NCBI GenBank assembly: GCA_029984035.1
Contig: JASBYJ010000002.1
Location: 1-64,000 of the forward strand
Direction: 5' to 3'
Origin: Conchiformibius sp.
Lineage (GTDB): Bacteria; Pseudomonadota; Gammaproteobacteria; Burkholderiales; Neisseriaceae
DNA: 64,000 bases
A program made the position numbers and the translations under genes. Below the pieces are notes generated by a model. It saw only the letters and a list, made by a program, of their open reading frames with translations, had not been told where the DNA came from and made no database searches. Below, one piece after another: positions 1-8,576 of the stretch (the stretch's first letter is position 1; each line of letters opens with the position of its first letter).

Positions 1-1
1 G

Positions 2-337
2 TCCATAGGAGAAGTGTTTGGCGGAAAAATAGTCCGTGCACGTACGGTTATGCACGGCAAAGTATCCAAAGTCCATCATAACGGCATGGGAATGTTCAGA
101 AATATCCCTTCTCCGGTGTCTTGTACGCGTTATCACAGTCTGGCAGTGGAGCGCAGCAGTTTGCCCGAGAGTTTAACCGTTACGGCCTGGACGGACGATG
201 GTGAGATTATGGGATTGAGACACCGTAATTACCCGATTGAGGGCGTACAATTCCATCCGGAAGGCCTGCTGACTGATTATGGGCACGATATGCTGCATAA
301 CTTTTTAGAAGAATTTTCAGATTTTCAGGCAGCCTGA
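2..337 (+). CDS. trpG: Anthranilate synthase component II / glutamine amidotransferase, C-terminal part (5' end outside window)
   Basis: This is the C-terminal part of a class I glutamine amidotransferase that supplies ammonia to anthranilate (or aminodeoxychorismate) synthase. The frame is open from base 2 with no start in the window. It reads SIGEVFGGKIVRA, matching the region just after the catalytic Cys in TrpG/PabA, and it retains the FHPEG motif with the catalytic His and Glu near the end. The last codons and the stop (QAA-stop) are formed by a DUS-like sequence. dusB starts 5 bases downstream. A PabA role cannot be excluded. The partner trpE lies about 63 kb away at the other end of the window. 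Confidence 0.85.
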   Translation, partial: SIGEVFGGKIVRARTVMHGKVSKVHHNGMGMFRNIPSPVSCTRYHSLAVERSSLPESLTVTAWTDDGEIMGLRHRNYPIEGVQFHPEGLLTDYGHDMLHNFLEEFSDFQAA

Positions 338-341
338 TATT

Positions 342-1352
342 GTGGTTGCTTTATCAAGAAATCGATTGATTTTTCCCGAGAAGGTACAGTTGGCACTCGC
401 CCCTATGGCTGGCATTACCGACAAACCTTTCAGGCAGCTTTGCCGTTCATTCGGTGCGGATTGGGCGGTTGGCGAAATGATTACCGACAATCCTTCGCTG
501 CAGCATACGCGCAAAACCCTGAACCGCCGTAATCGTGACGGTGAAGAAGGTGTGATAGTAGCTCAAATTGTGGGAAGTAATCCGCAGCAGCTGGCGGATG
601 CGGCGCGATATAATGTGGACTGTGGTGTACAAGTAATTGATATTAATATGGGATGTCCTGTCAAAAAAGTATGTAATGTGCTTTCAGGCAGTGCATTGTT
701 GCAAAACGAAGCGTTGGTAGCAGATATTCTGAGCAGTGTTACCCATGCTGTAGACGTACCGGTTACGTTGAAAACACGTTTGGGATGGGATAGCAGTAAG
801 AAAAATATTTTGCTGATTGCCAAAATGGCAGAGGAAGCAGGTATTGCCGCCCTTGCTATCCATGGCAGAACGCGCGAACAGATGTACAGCGGCAAAGCCC
901 AATACGATTTAATAGCAGAAGTCAGGCAACAAATCAGCTTGCCTGTATGGGCGAACGGCGATATAGACAGTCCTGAGAAAGCAGGCGATGTACTCAAGCA
1001 GACCGGTTCGCACGGCTTGATGATAGGACGTGCCGCACAAGGGCAGCCATGGTTGTTTGCCGATATTCGCCATTATTTGGATACGGGAGTGATTCCGCCC
1101 TCTCGGAATTTTCAGGCAGCTTCCGAAATGGTGTTGGCGCATATTGCGGCGATTCATGATTTTTATGGTGAACAGGTCGGTGTGAGAATGGCTAGGAAGC
1201 ACATTATTTGGTATCTGTCACGGCTGCCTGAAGGTGTGCATTTGCGCAAAAGCCTGATGGAAATCGCAACTCCCCATCATCAGCTTGATGAGTTGCATCG
1301 ATTTTTGGAGAGTGCTTCGGAATATCATACCTACTGGCCGAGGGCGTATTGA
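342..1352 (+). CDS. dusB: tRNA-dihydrouridine synthase B
   Basis: An FMN-dependent enzyme that reduces uridine to dihydrouridine in the tRNA D-loop. The 336-residue product is full length. It starts LALAPMAGITDKPFR, the Dus N-terminal FMN-binding signature. INMGCPVKKVCN carries the active-site Cys, and AIHGRTREQMYSG and ANGDIDSPEKA are further FMN-barrel motifs. The K-K-V-C context after GCP fits DusB, not DusA or DusC. The start used is GTG at 342, directly behind trpG, so the two may be co-transcribed. In many gammaproteobacteria dusB precedes fis. Here the next element is a terminator and an opposed tRNA. Confidence 0.93.
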   Translation: MVALSRNRLIFPEKVQLALAPMAGITDKPFRQLCRSFGADWAVGEMITDNPSLQHTRKTLNRRNRDGEEGVIVAQIVGSNPQQLADAARYNVDCGVQVIDINMGCPVKKVCNVLSGSALLQNEALVADILSSVTHAVDVPVTLKTRLGWDSSKKNILLIAKMAEEAGIAALAIHGRTREQMYSGKAQYDLIAEVRQQISLPVWANGDIDSPEKAGDVLKQTGSHGLMIGRAAQGQPWLFADIRHYLDTGVIPPSRNFQAASEMVLAHIAAIHDFYGEQVGVRMARKHIIWYLSRLPEGVHLRKSLMEIATPHHQLDELHRFLESASEYHTYWPRAY

Positions 1353-1354
1353 AA

Positions 1355-1387
1355 CAGGCAGCCGTTGTGGAACGGCTGCCTGAAAAA
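1355..1387. terminator. Bidirectional terminator made of inverted DUS-like arms
   Basis: A perfect 12-bp stem, CAGGCAGCCGTT and AACGGCTGCCTG, encloses a GTGG loop and is followed by GAAAAATT. It sits between convergent dusB and tRNA-Arg and could serve both. The right arm is the uptake-sequence core. Confidence 0.75.
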
Positions 1388-1388
1388 T

Positions 1389-1464
1389 TGGCGTACCCGA
1401 CTGGGATCGAACCAGCGACCTTCAGCTTCGGAAACTGACACTCTTCCAACTGAGCTACGGGTAC
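1389..1464 (-). tRNA. tRNA-Arg (anticodon CCG), CCA encoded
   Basis: On the minus strand this 76-base segment folds as a tRNA. The acceptor arms are GTACCCG and CGGGTAC, the D-arm contains GCTCAGTTGGAAGAG, and the T-arm contains GGTTCGATCC. The anticodon stem TCAGT/GCTGA encloses the 7-base loop TTCCGAA, giving anticodon CCG, which reads CGG arginine codons. The terminal CCA is encoded. It is a single gene with no other tRNA in the window. Confidence 0.95.
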
Positions 1465-1660
1465 GTAAAAGAGGCGCAAGGATACCTGAAAAAGGGTATT
1501 TTGGCAAAAAATCCTATTGTTGTGAATTTTGCTGTTGTGCCCGTATGAAATTGTTGGAAAACACAGGTGGATTTCAGTATAATTCGGAAAATTATCGTTA
1601 ATATAAATTAACAAAACTGGAACATTTTATCCCGCTATCAAAATCGGTGAGGCAAATTCA

Positions 1661-2164
1661 ATGAAACGTTTTCAATATAAATCCCAAGGTTCTGCAATCG
1701 TAACACTGCTGGGCGGTTTGGTTATTTTGGCTGCTGTACTTTTTCTGCTGGTGAAATTGGCATTGAGCGGCTATGTAAACGAATCGGCCGATAAAGATAT
1801 GACCGAAACGCGTATCAAACCGACCGGACAATTGGCTGTCGGTGCCGCACCTGCTCCTGCGGTTGCAGAAGAGGGGGGCGAGGGTGCCGCTCCTGTTGCG
1901 GGACGTGGTGCGGAGGTTTTCGAACAGTCTTGTAAAGCCTGTCATGCTGCTGATGCACCTATTCCTTTCGCACCTAAAATTACCAAAAAAGCTGACTGGG
2001 CTCCGCGTATTGCCAAAGGTGAAGCGGCTTTGTTTAAGAGTGCGCTGGAAGGCTTCCAAGGGCCTGACGGCGGTTTCATGCCTGCCAAAGGCGGTAATGT
2101 CAGTCTAAGTGATGATGACGTGAAAGCCGCTGTACGCTATATGGTGAAACAATCAGGCGGTTAA
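1661..2164 (+). CDS. Membrane-anchored monohaem c-type cytochrome (cytochrome c5-like)
   Basis: A 167-residue periplasmic electron carrier. An uncleaved N-terminal membrane anchor (about residues 13-37, TLLGGLVILAAVLFLLVKLA) is followed by an Ala/Pro/Glu-rich linker (about 60-80). A class I cytochrome domain follows, with one haem site CKACH near residue 91 and a distal Met in GGFMPAKGG, typical of cytochrome c5. It probably passes electrons from the bc1 complex to the cbb3 oxidase, as membrane c-cytochromes do in Neisseria. Neisserial c5 is often dihaem. Only one CxxCH is present here, so the exact subfamily name is uncertain. Confidence 0.85.
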   Translation: MKRFQYKSQGSAIVTLLGGLVILAAVLFLLVKLALSGYVNESADKDMTETRIKPTGQLAVGAAPAPAVAEEGGEGAAPVAGRGAEVFEQSCKACHAADAPIPFAPKITKKADWAPRIAKGEAALFKSALEGFQGPDGGFMPAKGGNVSLSDDDVKAAVRYMVKQSGG

Positions 2165-2180
2165 AGCGGCAATATGATTT

Positions 2181-2220
2181 TAACGCAAGTGTTTTCCGGC
2201 ACTTGCGTTATTGTTGTTTC
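2181..2220 (+). terminator. Rho-independent terminator of the cytochrome gene
   Basis: An 11-bp stem TAACGCAAGTG/CACTTGCGTTA with an 8-base loop is followed by TTGTTGTTTC. It lies 17 bases after the cytochrome stop and is one of the few terminators here not built from DUS arms. Confidence 0.75.
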
Positions 2221-2267
2221 AGGCAGCCTGAAAATATTATTTTGGGCGGATAAATAAAGGAATCGTG

Positions 2268-3119
2268 ATGACAGCTACTTTGATTAACGGTAAAGCCGTT
2301 TCCGAACAGTGTTTGCAAGAGGTTGCCAAACAAGTTGGCGAGAGGGTTGCGAAAGGGCTTAGAGCGCCCGGGCTGGCTGTGGTTCTGGTTGGTGATGACC
2401 CTGCCAGTGCCGTATATGTGCGCAATAAGAATGCAGCTTGTGAAAAGGTGGGATTTCGTTCCTTTTCCTACACCTTGCCTGCGGATACTTCCGAAGAAGA
2501 GCTGTTGAATTTGATTGACGAGTTGAACCATCACGCGGAAGTGGACGGCATATTGATTCAGTTGCCGTTGCCTGCGCATATGGACAGCCAGCATATTTTG
2601 GAACGTATCCGTCCGGATAAAGATGTAGACGGCTTCCACCCGTACAACGTCGGACGCTTGGCGGTGAGAATGCCTCTGTTGCGTCCGTGTACGCCCAAAG
2701 GCATTATGATGCTGCTGAATGCATACGATGTATCCGTGCGCGGAAAAAAAGTGGTGATTGTGGGAGCCTCGAATATTGTGGGCAGACCGCTTGCTTTGGA
2801 AATGATGCTGTCGGGAGCAACGGTTACGGTTTGCCACCGTTTTACCGAAAACCTGCCTGCGGAAATTGCTGCTGCCGATATCGTTGCAGTGGCGGTGGGC
2901 AAAGCGGGACTGGTGAAAGGCGAATGGATTAAAGAAGGTGCGATTGTCATCGATGTCGGCATCAATAGATTGGCGGACGGAAGTTTGTGCGGTGATGTTG
3001 AGTTTGAAACTGCTAAAGAGCGCGCCTTAATGATTACTCCCGTTCCGGGGGGCGTGGGGCCGATGACGATTGCCGGTTTGATGGAGAATACCCTGCAGGC
3101 AGCAAGACATCATGACTAA
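2268..3119 (+). CDS. folD: Bifunctional methylene-THF dehydrogenase / methenyl-THF cyclohydrolase
   Basis: A cytosolic one-carbon enzyme that interconverts 5,10-methylene-THF and 10-formyl-THF with NADP. The 283 residues match the family length. Seen are YVRNKNAACEKVG with the catalytic Lys (about 55), GILIQLPLP, the KDVDGFHPYNVGRL signature, and VIVGASNIVGRP of the NADP site. The C-terminus carries the family motif TPVPGGVGPMT. ATG at 2268 is chosen over GTG at 2265 because AAAGGA at 2256-2261 is correctly spaced. It is a single-gene unit behind the cytochrome terminator, with a DUS in its 5' leader. Confidence 0.95.
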   Translation: MTATLINGKAVSEQCLQEVAKQVGERVAKGLRAPGLAVVLVGDDPASAVYVRNKNAACEKVGFRSFSYTLPADTSEEELLNLIDELNHHAEVDGILIQLPLPAHMDSQHILERIRPDKDVDGFHPYNVGRLAVRMPLLRPCTPKGIMMLLNAYDVSVRGKKVVIVGASNIVGRPLALEMMLSGATVTVCHRFTENLPAEIAAADIVAVAVGKAGLVKGEWIKEGAIVIDVGINRLADGSLCGDVEFETAKERALMITPVPGGVGPMTIAGLMENTLQAARHHD

Positions 3120-3442
3120 GTGTCATTTGACGGATGGATGTAAATGACAGGCGGTGAACGCTTTGATTTTTATTTGCCCTGTTATTGCTGTTTCAGGTGC
3201 GCGGCTTATTGGCGGTTGGAGCCATGGAAATGGGTTACCCATATTTCATTCGATTTCTGCTGCTTAATAAGCACCGCACCTTCTTACATTGTTTGGGATG
3301 CATCGTAACCATAGGGTTCAAACAAGCGGCTATGATGTTTTTTCTTCAATGCAAATTTGATGTTAAATAAGCTCTGCTGTCAGGGCAAAGACAACCACTT
3401 TGCGCTAAAATGGCAGCCTTGTTATTTTTCAGGCAGCCTATC
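3120..3442. other. Intergenic region between folD and pyrD, no gene seen
   Basis: About 320 bases without a convincing reading frame. It holds an 8-bp inverted repeat TGTCATTT/AAATGACA at 3121-3149 just after folD, without a T-run, and a short palindrome around AAATGGGTTACCCATATTT at about 3228-3246. TAAAAT at 3406-3411 is a possible pyrD -10 box without a good -35. A DUS lies directly before the pyrD start. Confidence 0.5.
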
Positions 3443-4453
3443 ATGTCTTTATATGAATGCATCCGTCCTTTGGTTTTCCAACTAAATCCCGAAGTTGCTC
3501 ACGAATGGATTTTGAAACAGCTCTCCCGCGCCGAGCGTTGGGGGGTGTTGCCGCGAGTGAATGCCGATACGGCAGCGGTTACGGTGATGGGTTTGCAGCT
3601 GCCCAATCCGGTCGGTTTGGCAGCAGGATTGGATAAAAACGGCGAATATATTGATGCTTTGGCGGCATTGGGCTTTGGTTTTATCGAAGTCGGAACGGTA
3701 ACGCCGCATCCGCAAGAGGGTAATCCCAAACCGCGTTTGTTCCGTGCGCCCGAGCATGAAGCCATTGTCAACCGCATGGGTTTCAATAATCACGGCATAG
3801 ACCGTATGATTGAGAATATCCGCCGTTCGCGGTTCACAGGTGTTTTGGGTATTAATATCGGTAAGAATGCATCCACGCCGATAGAGAATGCCGTTCAAGA
3901 CTATTTGATTTGTCTGGAAAAAGCCTATCAATATGCCTCTTATATCACTGTAAACATTTCATCGCCCAATACCCAAAATCTGCGCTCTTTGCAGGGAGGC
4001 GGAGAATTGGAGCGTCTGTTGGGCAGCCTGAAAGAAAAGCAAACCCTATTGGCAAGCAGTTATGGGAAATATGTACCGTTGGCAGTGAAAATTGCGCCCG
4101 ATTTGGATGAAGCGCAGATTGCGGAAATTGCAGATATTGTTGTGCAAAGCGGTATAGACGGCATCATTGCTACCAATACCACGATTGATAAATCCGTTTT
4201 AGGTGCTTCACCATTGGTGCAAGAGGCGGGCGGTTTGAGCGGCAAACCTGTGCGCGAACCGAGTAACCGCGTGCTCTCTGCCTTGGTAGCGCGTTTGGAT
4301 GGCAAACTTCCTGTTATCGGTGTGGGCGGTATTATGAACGGCAGCGATGCGCTGGAAAAACGGCGTTTGGGTGCGGCGGCCGTGCAGTTGTATAGCGGTA
4401 TGGTATATCGCGGTCCTGATTTGGTGCGTGAATGTTTGAATGCCTTGCGTTAA
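3443..4453 (+). CDS. pyrD: Dihydroorotate dehydrogenase (quinone), class 2
   Basis: The fourth step of UMP synthesis, oxidising dihydroorotate to orotate at the inner membrane with quinone as acceptor. The 336-residue product has the class 2 N-terminal membrane-associating helix (LYECIRPLVFQLNPE). It also has VGLAAGLDKNG, the active-site segment VNISSPNTQNLR with the catalytic Ser, and the FMN-phosphate loops GVGGIMNGSDA and AAVQLYSGMVY. ATG at 3443 is preferred to an upstream in-frame codon at 3410 because family members begin MSLYE. pyrC, another pathway gene, lies about 8 kb away in this window. Confidence 0.95.
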   Translation: MSLYECIRPLVFQLNPEVAHEWILKQLSRAERWGVLPRVNADTAAVTVMGLQLPNPVGLAAGLDKNGEYIDALAALGFGFIEVGTVTPHPQEGNPKPRLFRAPEHEAIVNRMGFNNHGIDRMIENIRRSRFTGVLGINIGKNASTPIENAVQDYLICLEKAYQYASYITVNISSPNTQNLRSLQGGGELERLLGSLKEKQTLLASSYGKYVPLAVKIAPDLDEAQIAEIADIVVQSGIDGIIATNTTIDKSVLGASPLVQEAGGLSGKPVREPSNRVLSALVARLDGKLPVIGVGGIMNGSDALEKRRLGAAAVQLYSGMVYRGPDLVRECLNALR

Positions 4454-4620
4454 TATCATTCAAACGTGAAACGCTTTGAATAGTACAAAATGTTTGCACA
4501 CGTTATGCTGCGGCTTGGACGGATGCGTGTGCCGAGTGTTTTCGGTAAAAATTTTGCATTGGCCAATACGGCGGTTTTTTACCGTTTTTCCATATTGTGT
4601 ATGCATATCATGCACCTGCA

Positions 4621-4647
4621 GGCAGCCTGAAAAGGTTTCAGGCTGCC
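4621..4647. terminator. Inverted DUS pair upstream of der
   Basis: GGCAGCCTGAAA and TTTCAGGCTGCC form a hairpin with a 3-base loop. It lies only 18 bases before the der start and 168 bases after pyrD, so it either ends pyrD readthrough or sits in the der leader. No U-run follows. Confidence 0.45.
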
Positions 4648-4665
4648 TGAAACAGAAAGAATCTT

Positions 4666-6135
4666 ATGAAACCTACTATCGCTTTGGTCGGCAGACCCAA
4701 TGTCGGCAAATCTACCTTGTTCAACCGCCTTACCCGTAGCAAAGATGCACTGGTGCACGATTTGCCCGGCCTGACACGCGACCGCCACTACGGACACGGG
4801 CGTGTCGGCAGCAAGCCTTATCTGGTTGTGGATACAGGCGGATTCGAACCTGTGGTCGACAGCGGCATCTTGCACGAAATGGCCAAGCAGACTTTACAGG
4901 CGGTCGATGAAGCGGATGCGGTGATTTTTCTTGTCGATGCGCGTACAGGTTTGACGCCCCAAGACAAAATCATTGCCGACCGTTTGCGTCAATCGCCTCG
5001 CCCCGTATTTTTGGCGGTAAACAAAGGAGAGGGCGGAAACCAATCGGTGTTGGCCGCCGAATTTTACGAACTGGCATTGGGCGAGCCCTATGTGATTTCA
5101 GGTGCGCACGGTGATGGCGTTTACTATTTGATTGAAGATGTTTTGGCTCATTTTCCTGAGGCGGAAGAAGCGGGGGAGGAGCCGAAACATCCTGTGTTTG
5201 CCGTGATTGGCCGTCCGAATGTGGGCAAATCGACTTTGGTAAACGCTATTTTGGGCGAAGAGCGTGTGATTGCGTTTGATATGGCAGGCACAACGCGCGA
5301 CAGTATCCACATTGATTTTGAGCGCGAAGGCAAGCCGTTCACCATTATCGATACCGCAGGCGTACGGCGGCGCGGCAAAGTGGATGAAGCGGTAGAAAAG
5401 TTTTCCGTTATCAAAGCGATGCAGGCAGTGGAAGCTGCCAATGTAGCGGTTTTGGTGTTGGATGCACAGCAGGATATTGCCGACCAAGATGCTACCGTGG
5501 CCGGTTTTGCTTTGGAAGCCGGACGTGCCTTGGTGGTTGCAGTCAATAAATGGGACGGTATTTCCGAAGAACGCCGTAATCAGGTTAAGCGCGATATTGC
5601 CCGTAAACTCTATTTCCTTGATTTTGCGAAATTCCACTATATCTCCGCATTGAAAGAAAAAGGTATAGACGGATTGTTCGAAAGCATTCAGGCAGCCTAT
5701 GATGCCGCCATGATTAAAATGCCGACACCGAAAATCACCCGCGTGTTGCAAAGCGCGATTGAGCGCCAACAACCGCCACGAGCAGGACTGGTGCGTCCCA
5801 AAATGCGTTATGCCCACCAAGGCGGAATGAATCCCCCTGTTATCGTGATTCACGGCAATTCATTGCACGCCATCGGCGACAGCTACACACGCTATCTGAC
5901 GCAAACATTCCGTAAGGCATTTAATTTGCAGGGCACACCGCTGCGTATTCAATACAATGTCAGCGAAAATCCTTATGAAGAAACAGCGGAAAAAGTAAAA
6001 AACAAACCCTTGCGCCGTGTAACATTGAGCAACCGTATTGCTAAGCGGGAGAACCGTAAAGACGAAAAAGTACGCAACAGCGGCGGTAAAGTGAAAAAAC
6101 GGCAGGTGAGTGTGAAGAAAAAATATACGGCTTGA
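4666..6135 (+). CDS. der: Ribosome-assembly GTPase with tandem G domains
   Basis: An essential GTPase (EngA/Der) of 50S subunit assembly. The 489-residue protein has two G domains: GRPNVGKSTLFNRL at about 9-22 and GRPNVGKSTLVNAI at about 185-198, each with a DTxG motif (DTGGFEP; DTAGVRRRGK). NKWD gives base specificity in domain 2. The C-terminal KH-like domain holds the family segment GNSLHAIGDSYTRYL, followed by a Lys/Arg-rich tail. In many proteobacteria der follows hisS-yfgM-bamB. Here it stands alone 40 kb from hisS. Confidence 0.96.
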   Translation: MKPTIALVGRPNVGKSTLFNRLTRSKDALVHDLPGLTRDRHYGHGRVGSKPYLVVDTGGFEPVVDSGILHEMAKQTLQAVDEADAVIFLVDARTGLTPQDKIIADRLRQSPRPVFLAVNKGEGGNQSVLAAEFYELALGEPYVISGAHGDGVYYLIEDVLAHFPEAEEAGEEPKHPVFAVIGRPNVGKSTLVNAILGEERVIAFDMAGTTRDSIHIDFEREGKPFTIIDTAGVRRRGKVDEAVEKFSVIKAMQAVEAANVAVLVLDAQQDIADQDATVAGFALEAGRALVVAVNKWDGISEERRNQVKRDIARKLYFLDFAKFHYISALKEKGIDGLFESIQAAYDAAMIKMPTPKITRVLQSAIERQQPPRAGLVRPKMRYAHQGGMNPPVIVIHGNSLHAIGDSYTRYLTQTFRKAFNLQGTPLRIQYNVSENPYEETAEKVKNKPLRRVTLSNRIAKRENRKDEKVRNSGGKVKKRQVSVKKKYTA

Positions 6136-6200
6136 CATGAAAAACGGAAGAAGCTAGTTGTTTGAAGATAGGGCTGAGTTCCTAAATCTATTTATGATTG

Positions 6201-6243
6201 GTACAAAAGGCTGCCTGAAAAGGTTTCAGGCAGCCTTTTGTAC
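6201..6243. terminator. Strong inverted-DUS terminator behind der
   Basis: A perfect 20-bp stem, GTACAAAAGGCTGCCTGAAA against its complement at 6224-6243, encloses a 3-base loop and contains two opposed DUS copies. The AAAAGG...CCTTTT ends provide a U-rich tail in either direction. Confidence 0.85.
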
Positions 6244-6605
6244 GGATTATTAATAATTTTCTTCGTTTTAATAATAAGTTATTATTTTGATGCGAAGGAT
6301 TATTGCCATATTGGAACTCTGGGGATAGGGAGATAATTAGGTATTGATATTTTAATTAGATACAAAATTGATTTGAACAATCATTCTGATGATGGTTTAT
6401 TTATATATTTGATTTTTAATGAAAAATATGATTGAAGTGAAGATGTTAAAGGAAGCTTGACTAAAAGCTTTGTGTTTTGGGTTGGATATATAAAATTTTA
6501 AAATAGTTGATGAAGTTTAAAACCTCCATCTGATATTCAGATGGGGGTTTTAAACTTCAATCTAAACGGTTTTTAAGTTTGTTTTATTAGTTATATTCTA
6601 GGTAG
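6244..6605. other. AT-rich gene-free tract between der and ftsH
   Basis: About 360 bases that are far richer in A and T than the flanking genes and free of DUS. One frame is open from about 6338 to 6436 (GIDILIRYKIDLNNHSDDGL...) but has no start codon and no recognised relative. The tract ends in the large hairpin at 6511-6559. It could be a decayed foreign fragment. No gene can be supported. Confidence 0.4.
6511..6559 (-). terminator. 23-bp hairpin downstream of ftsH
   Basis: Arms 6511-6533 and 6537-6559 (TGAAGTTTAAAACC... and its complement) pair over 23 bp with one G-T wobble and a TAT loop. The hairpin is 49 bases past the ftsH stop and probably ends the rlmE-ftsH transcript. It is unusually long for a terminator and carries no DUS. 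Confidence 0.6.
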
Positions 6606-6607
6606 CT

Positions 6608-8485
6608 TTAAGCAACCTGATTGCTGCTTTCTAAATTGCTGCCGGTTGCAGAACCGTACTCTTTCGGCGGGCTAGGCTCCTTACCTGCCATGATTTCTAA
6701 AACCTGTTCTCTGTCAATGGTTTCCCATTCCATTAAGGCTTTGCACATTATTTCCATCTTATCGCGGCTTTCGTCCAAAATTTTATAGGCCACTGCATAT
6801 TGCTCATCCAGAATACGGCGGACCTCGCTGTCCACGGCTTGTTGTGTCTGCTCGGATATGTGTTGTGAGCGGGTTACGCTGCGTCCTAAAAAAACTTCGC
6901 TTTCGTTTTCGGCATATACCATCGGTCCCATTTTTTCGCTCATGCCAAAACGGGTAACCATTTCGCGCGCGATTTGTGTGGCGCGTTCAAAATCGTTAGA
7001 CGCTCCTGTGGAAATACGTCCTACAAACAAATCTTCTGCGATGCGTCCTGCGAATAAAATGCTCAATTGGCTCAGCATTTGGTCTTTATACATACTGATA
7101 CGGTCGCGTTCGGGCAGCTGCCAAGTCAAACCCAGCGCACGGCCGCGCGGCATAATGGTAACCTTGTGCACGGGGTCGGTGAACGGCAGGCTTTCCGCTA
7201 CGATGGCATGTCCTGCTTCGTGGTAGGCAGTGGCGCGTTTTTCGTCTTCGTGCATCACCATGCTTCGGCGTTCGGGACCCATGTAGATTTTGTCTTTCGC
7301 ATCTTCAAAATCTTTTTGGTCCACTTTTTCTTTGTTGCGGCGGCCTGCAAATAAGGCGGCTTCGTTAACCAGATTGGCTAAATCCGCTCCGGAAAAGCCG
7401 GGAGTGCCTCGCGCCAATATCGCTAAATTTACACTTTCGTCCAAAGGTACTTTTTGGGCATGAACTTTCAAAATTTGCTCGCGTCCGCGGATGTCGGGAA
7501 GCGGTACAACGACTTGACGGTCAAAGCGTCCGGGACGTTGCAAGGCAGGGTCCAGCACGTCGGGACGGTTGGTTGCTGCGATGACAATCACGGTCTCGTT
7601 GCTGTCGAAGCCGTCCATTTCTACTAAAAGTTGGTTCAAAGTTTGTTCGCGTTCGTCATTGCCTCCGCCCAAACCTGCGCCGCGTTGGCGGCCTACTGCG
7701 TCGATTTCGTCAATAAAGATAATACAGGGGGCATTTTTCTTTGCCTGTTCAAACATATCGCGCACACGGCTGGCACCGACACCGACAAACATCTCCACAA
7801 AATCAGAACCGGAAATGCTGAAAAAAGGTACGCCGGCTTCGCCTGCAATTGCTTTGGCAAGCAGGGTTTTGCCCGTACCGGGGCTGCCTGCCAGCAAAAT
7901 ACCGCGCGGCACACGTCCGCCCAAGCTTTGATAGCGGTCGGGGGCTTTCAGATAATCCACGATTTCCTGTACTTCTTCTTTGGCTTCATCGCAGCCTGCC
8001 ACATCGGCGAATTTTACGGTATTGGTATCTTTATCCAATAATCTTGCGCGGCTTTTCCCGAATGAGAAGGCTCCGCCTTTGCCGCCGCCGGTTTGCATGC
8101 GCATGAAATAAATCCATACGCCGATGAGCAGCAATACAGGCAACAGGCTGACAAACAGACTGCTGAAAATACTTGGTTTTTCTTCAGGAGTAACTTTGAT
8201 GCGGACGTTGTTTTCATCCAATATCTGCACCAGTTTGTCGTCTAAGGGCGCATTGGTTACAAAGGTTGATTTGGCTTCATCTTTGCGTTCGCCTTTAATG
8301 GTATAGCCTGCGGGCGAACCTTCCAGATTGACATGGCTAATCTCTCCGGAGCGGACTTGTTGTAGAAATTGAGAATACTCAATTTGTTGCGAATCGTTTT
8401 TTTCCTGCTGCATGGCGTTGATGCCGTAGAAAATCGCCATCAGCAATGCGCCCCAGACTAAAAAGTTCTTTAAGTTGCTTCCCAC
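6608..8485 (-). CDS. ftsH: Membrane-bound ATP-dependent zinc metalloprotease
   Basis: A hexameric AAA+ protease of the inner membrane that degrades misfolded membrane proteins and regulators such as LpxC. The 625 residues show two membrane segments (about 6-24 and 108-127) around a periplasmic domain. Walker A is GSPGTGKT (about 205) and Walker B is IIFIDEIDAVG. The second region of homology is RPDVLDPALQRPGRFD, and the zinc site is HEAGH (about 425). The C-terminal tail is hydrophilic. It lies 91 bases after rlmE on the same strand, the common rlmE-ftsH order. Confidence 0.97.
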   Translation of the reverse strand: MGSNLKNFLVWGALLMAIFYGINAMQQEKNDSQQIEYSQFLQQVRSGEISHVNLEGSPAGYTIKGERKDEAKSTFVTNAPLDDKLVQILDENNVRIKVTPEEKPSIFSSLFVSLLPVLLLIGVWIYFMRMQTGGGKGGAFSFGKSRARLLDKDTNTVKFADVAGCDEAKEEVQEIVDYLKAPDRYQSLGGRVPRGILLAGSPGTGKTLLAKAIAGEAGVPFFSISGSDFVEMFVGVGASRVRDMFEQAKKNAPCIIFIDEIDAVGRQRGAGLGGGNDEREQTLNQLLVEMDGFDSNETVIVIAATNRPDVLDPALQRPGRFDRQVVVPLPDIRGREQILKVHAQKVPLDESVNLAILARGTPGFSGADLANLVNEAALFAGRRNKEKVDQKDFEDAKDKIYMGPERRSMVMHEDEKRATAYHEAGHAIVAESLPFTDPVHKVTIMPRGRALGLTWQLPERDRISMYKDQMLSQLSILFAGRIAEDLFVGRISTGASNDFERATQIAREMVTRFGMSEKMGPMVYAENESEVFLGRSVTRSQHISEQTQQAVDSEVRRILDEQYAVAYKILDESRDKMEIMCKALMEWETIDREQVLEIMAGKEPSPPKEYGSATGSNLESSNQVA

Positions 8486-8576
8486 AGAAACAAACTCCTG
8501 TTGTGTGTTTAAAAAAATGAAAACGGATTGTATAACAAAAATGTTGTGTTGGGCTTTCAGGCTGCCTGAAAGTGAG

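Noticed and set aside
4840..4855. GGATTCGAACC in der as part of a tRNA T-arm
   Set aside because: It is inside the conserved DTGGFEP coding motif and no tRNA fold surrounds it.
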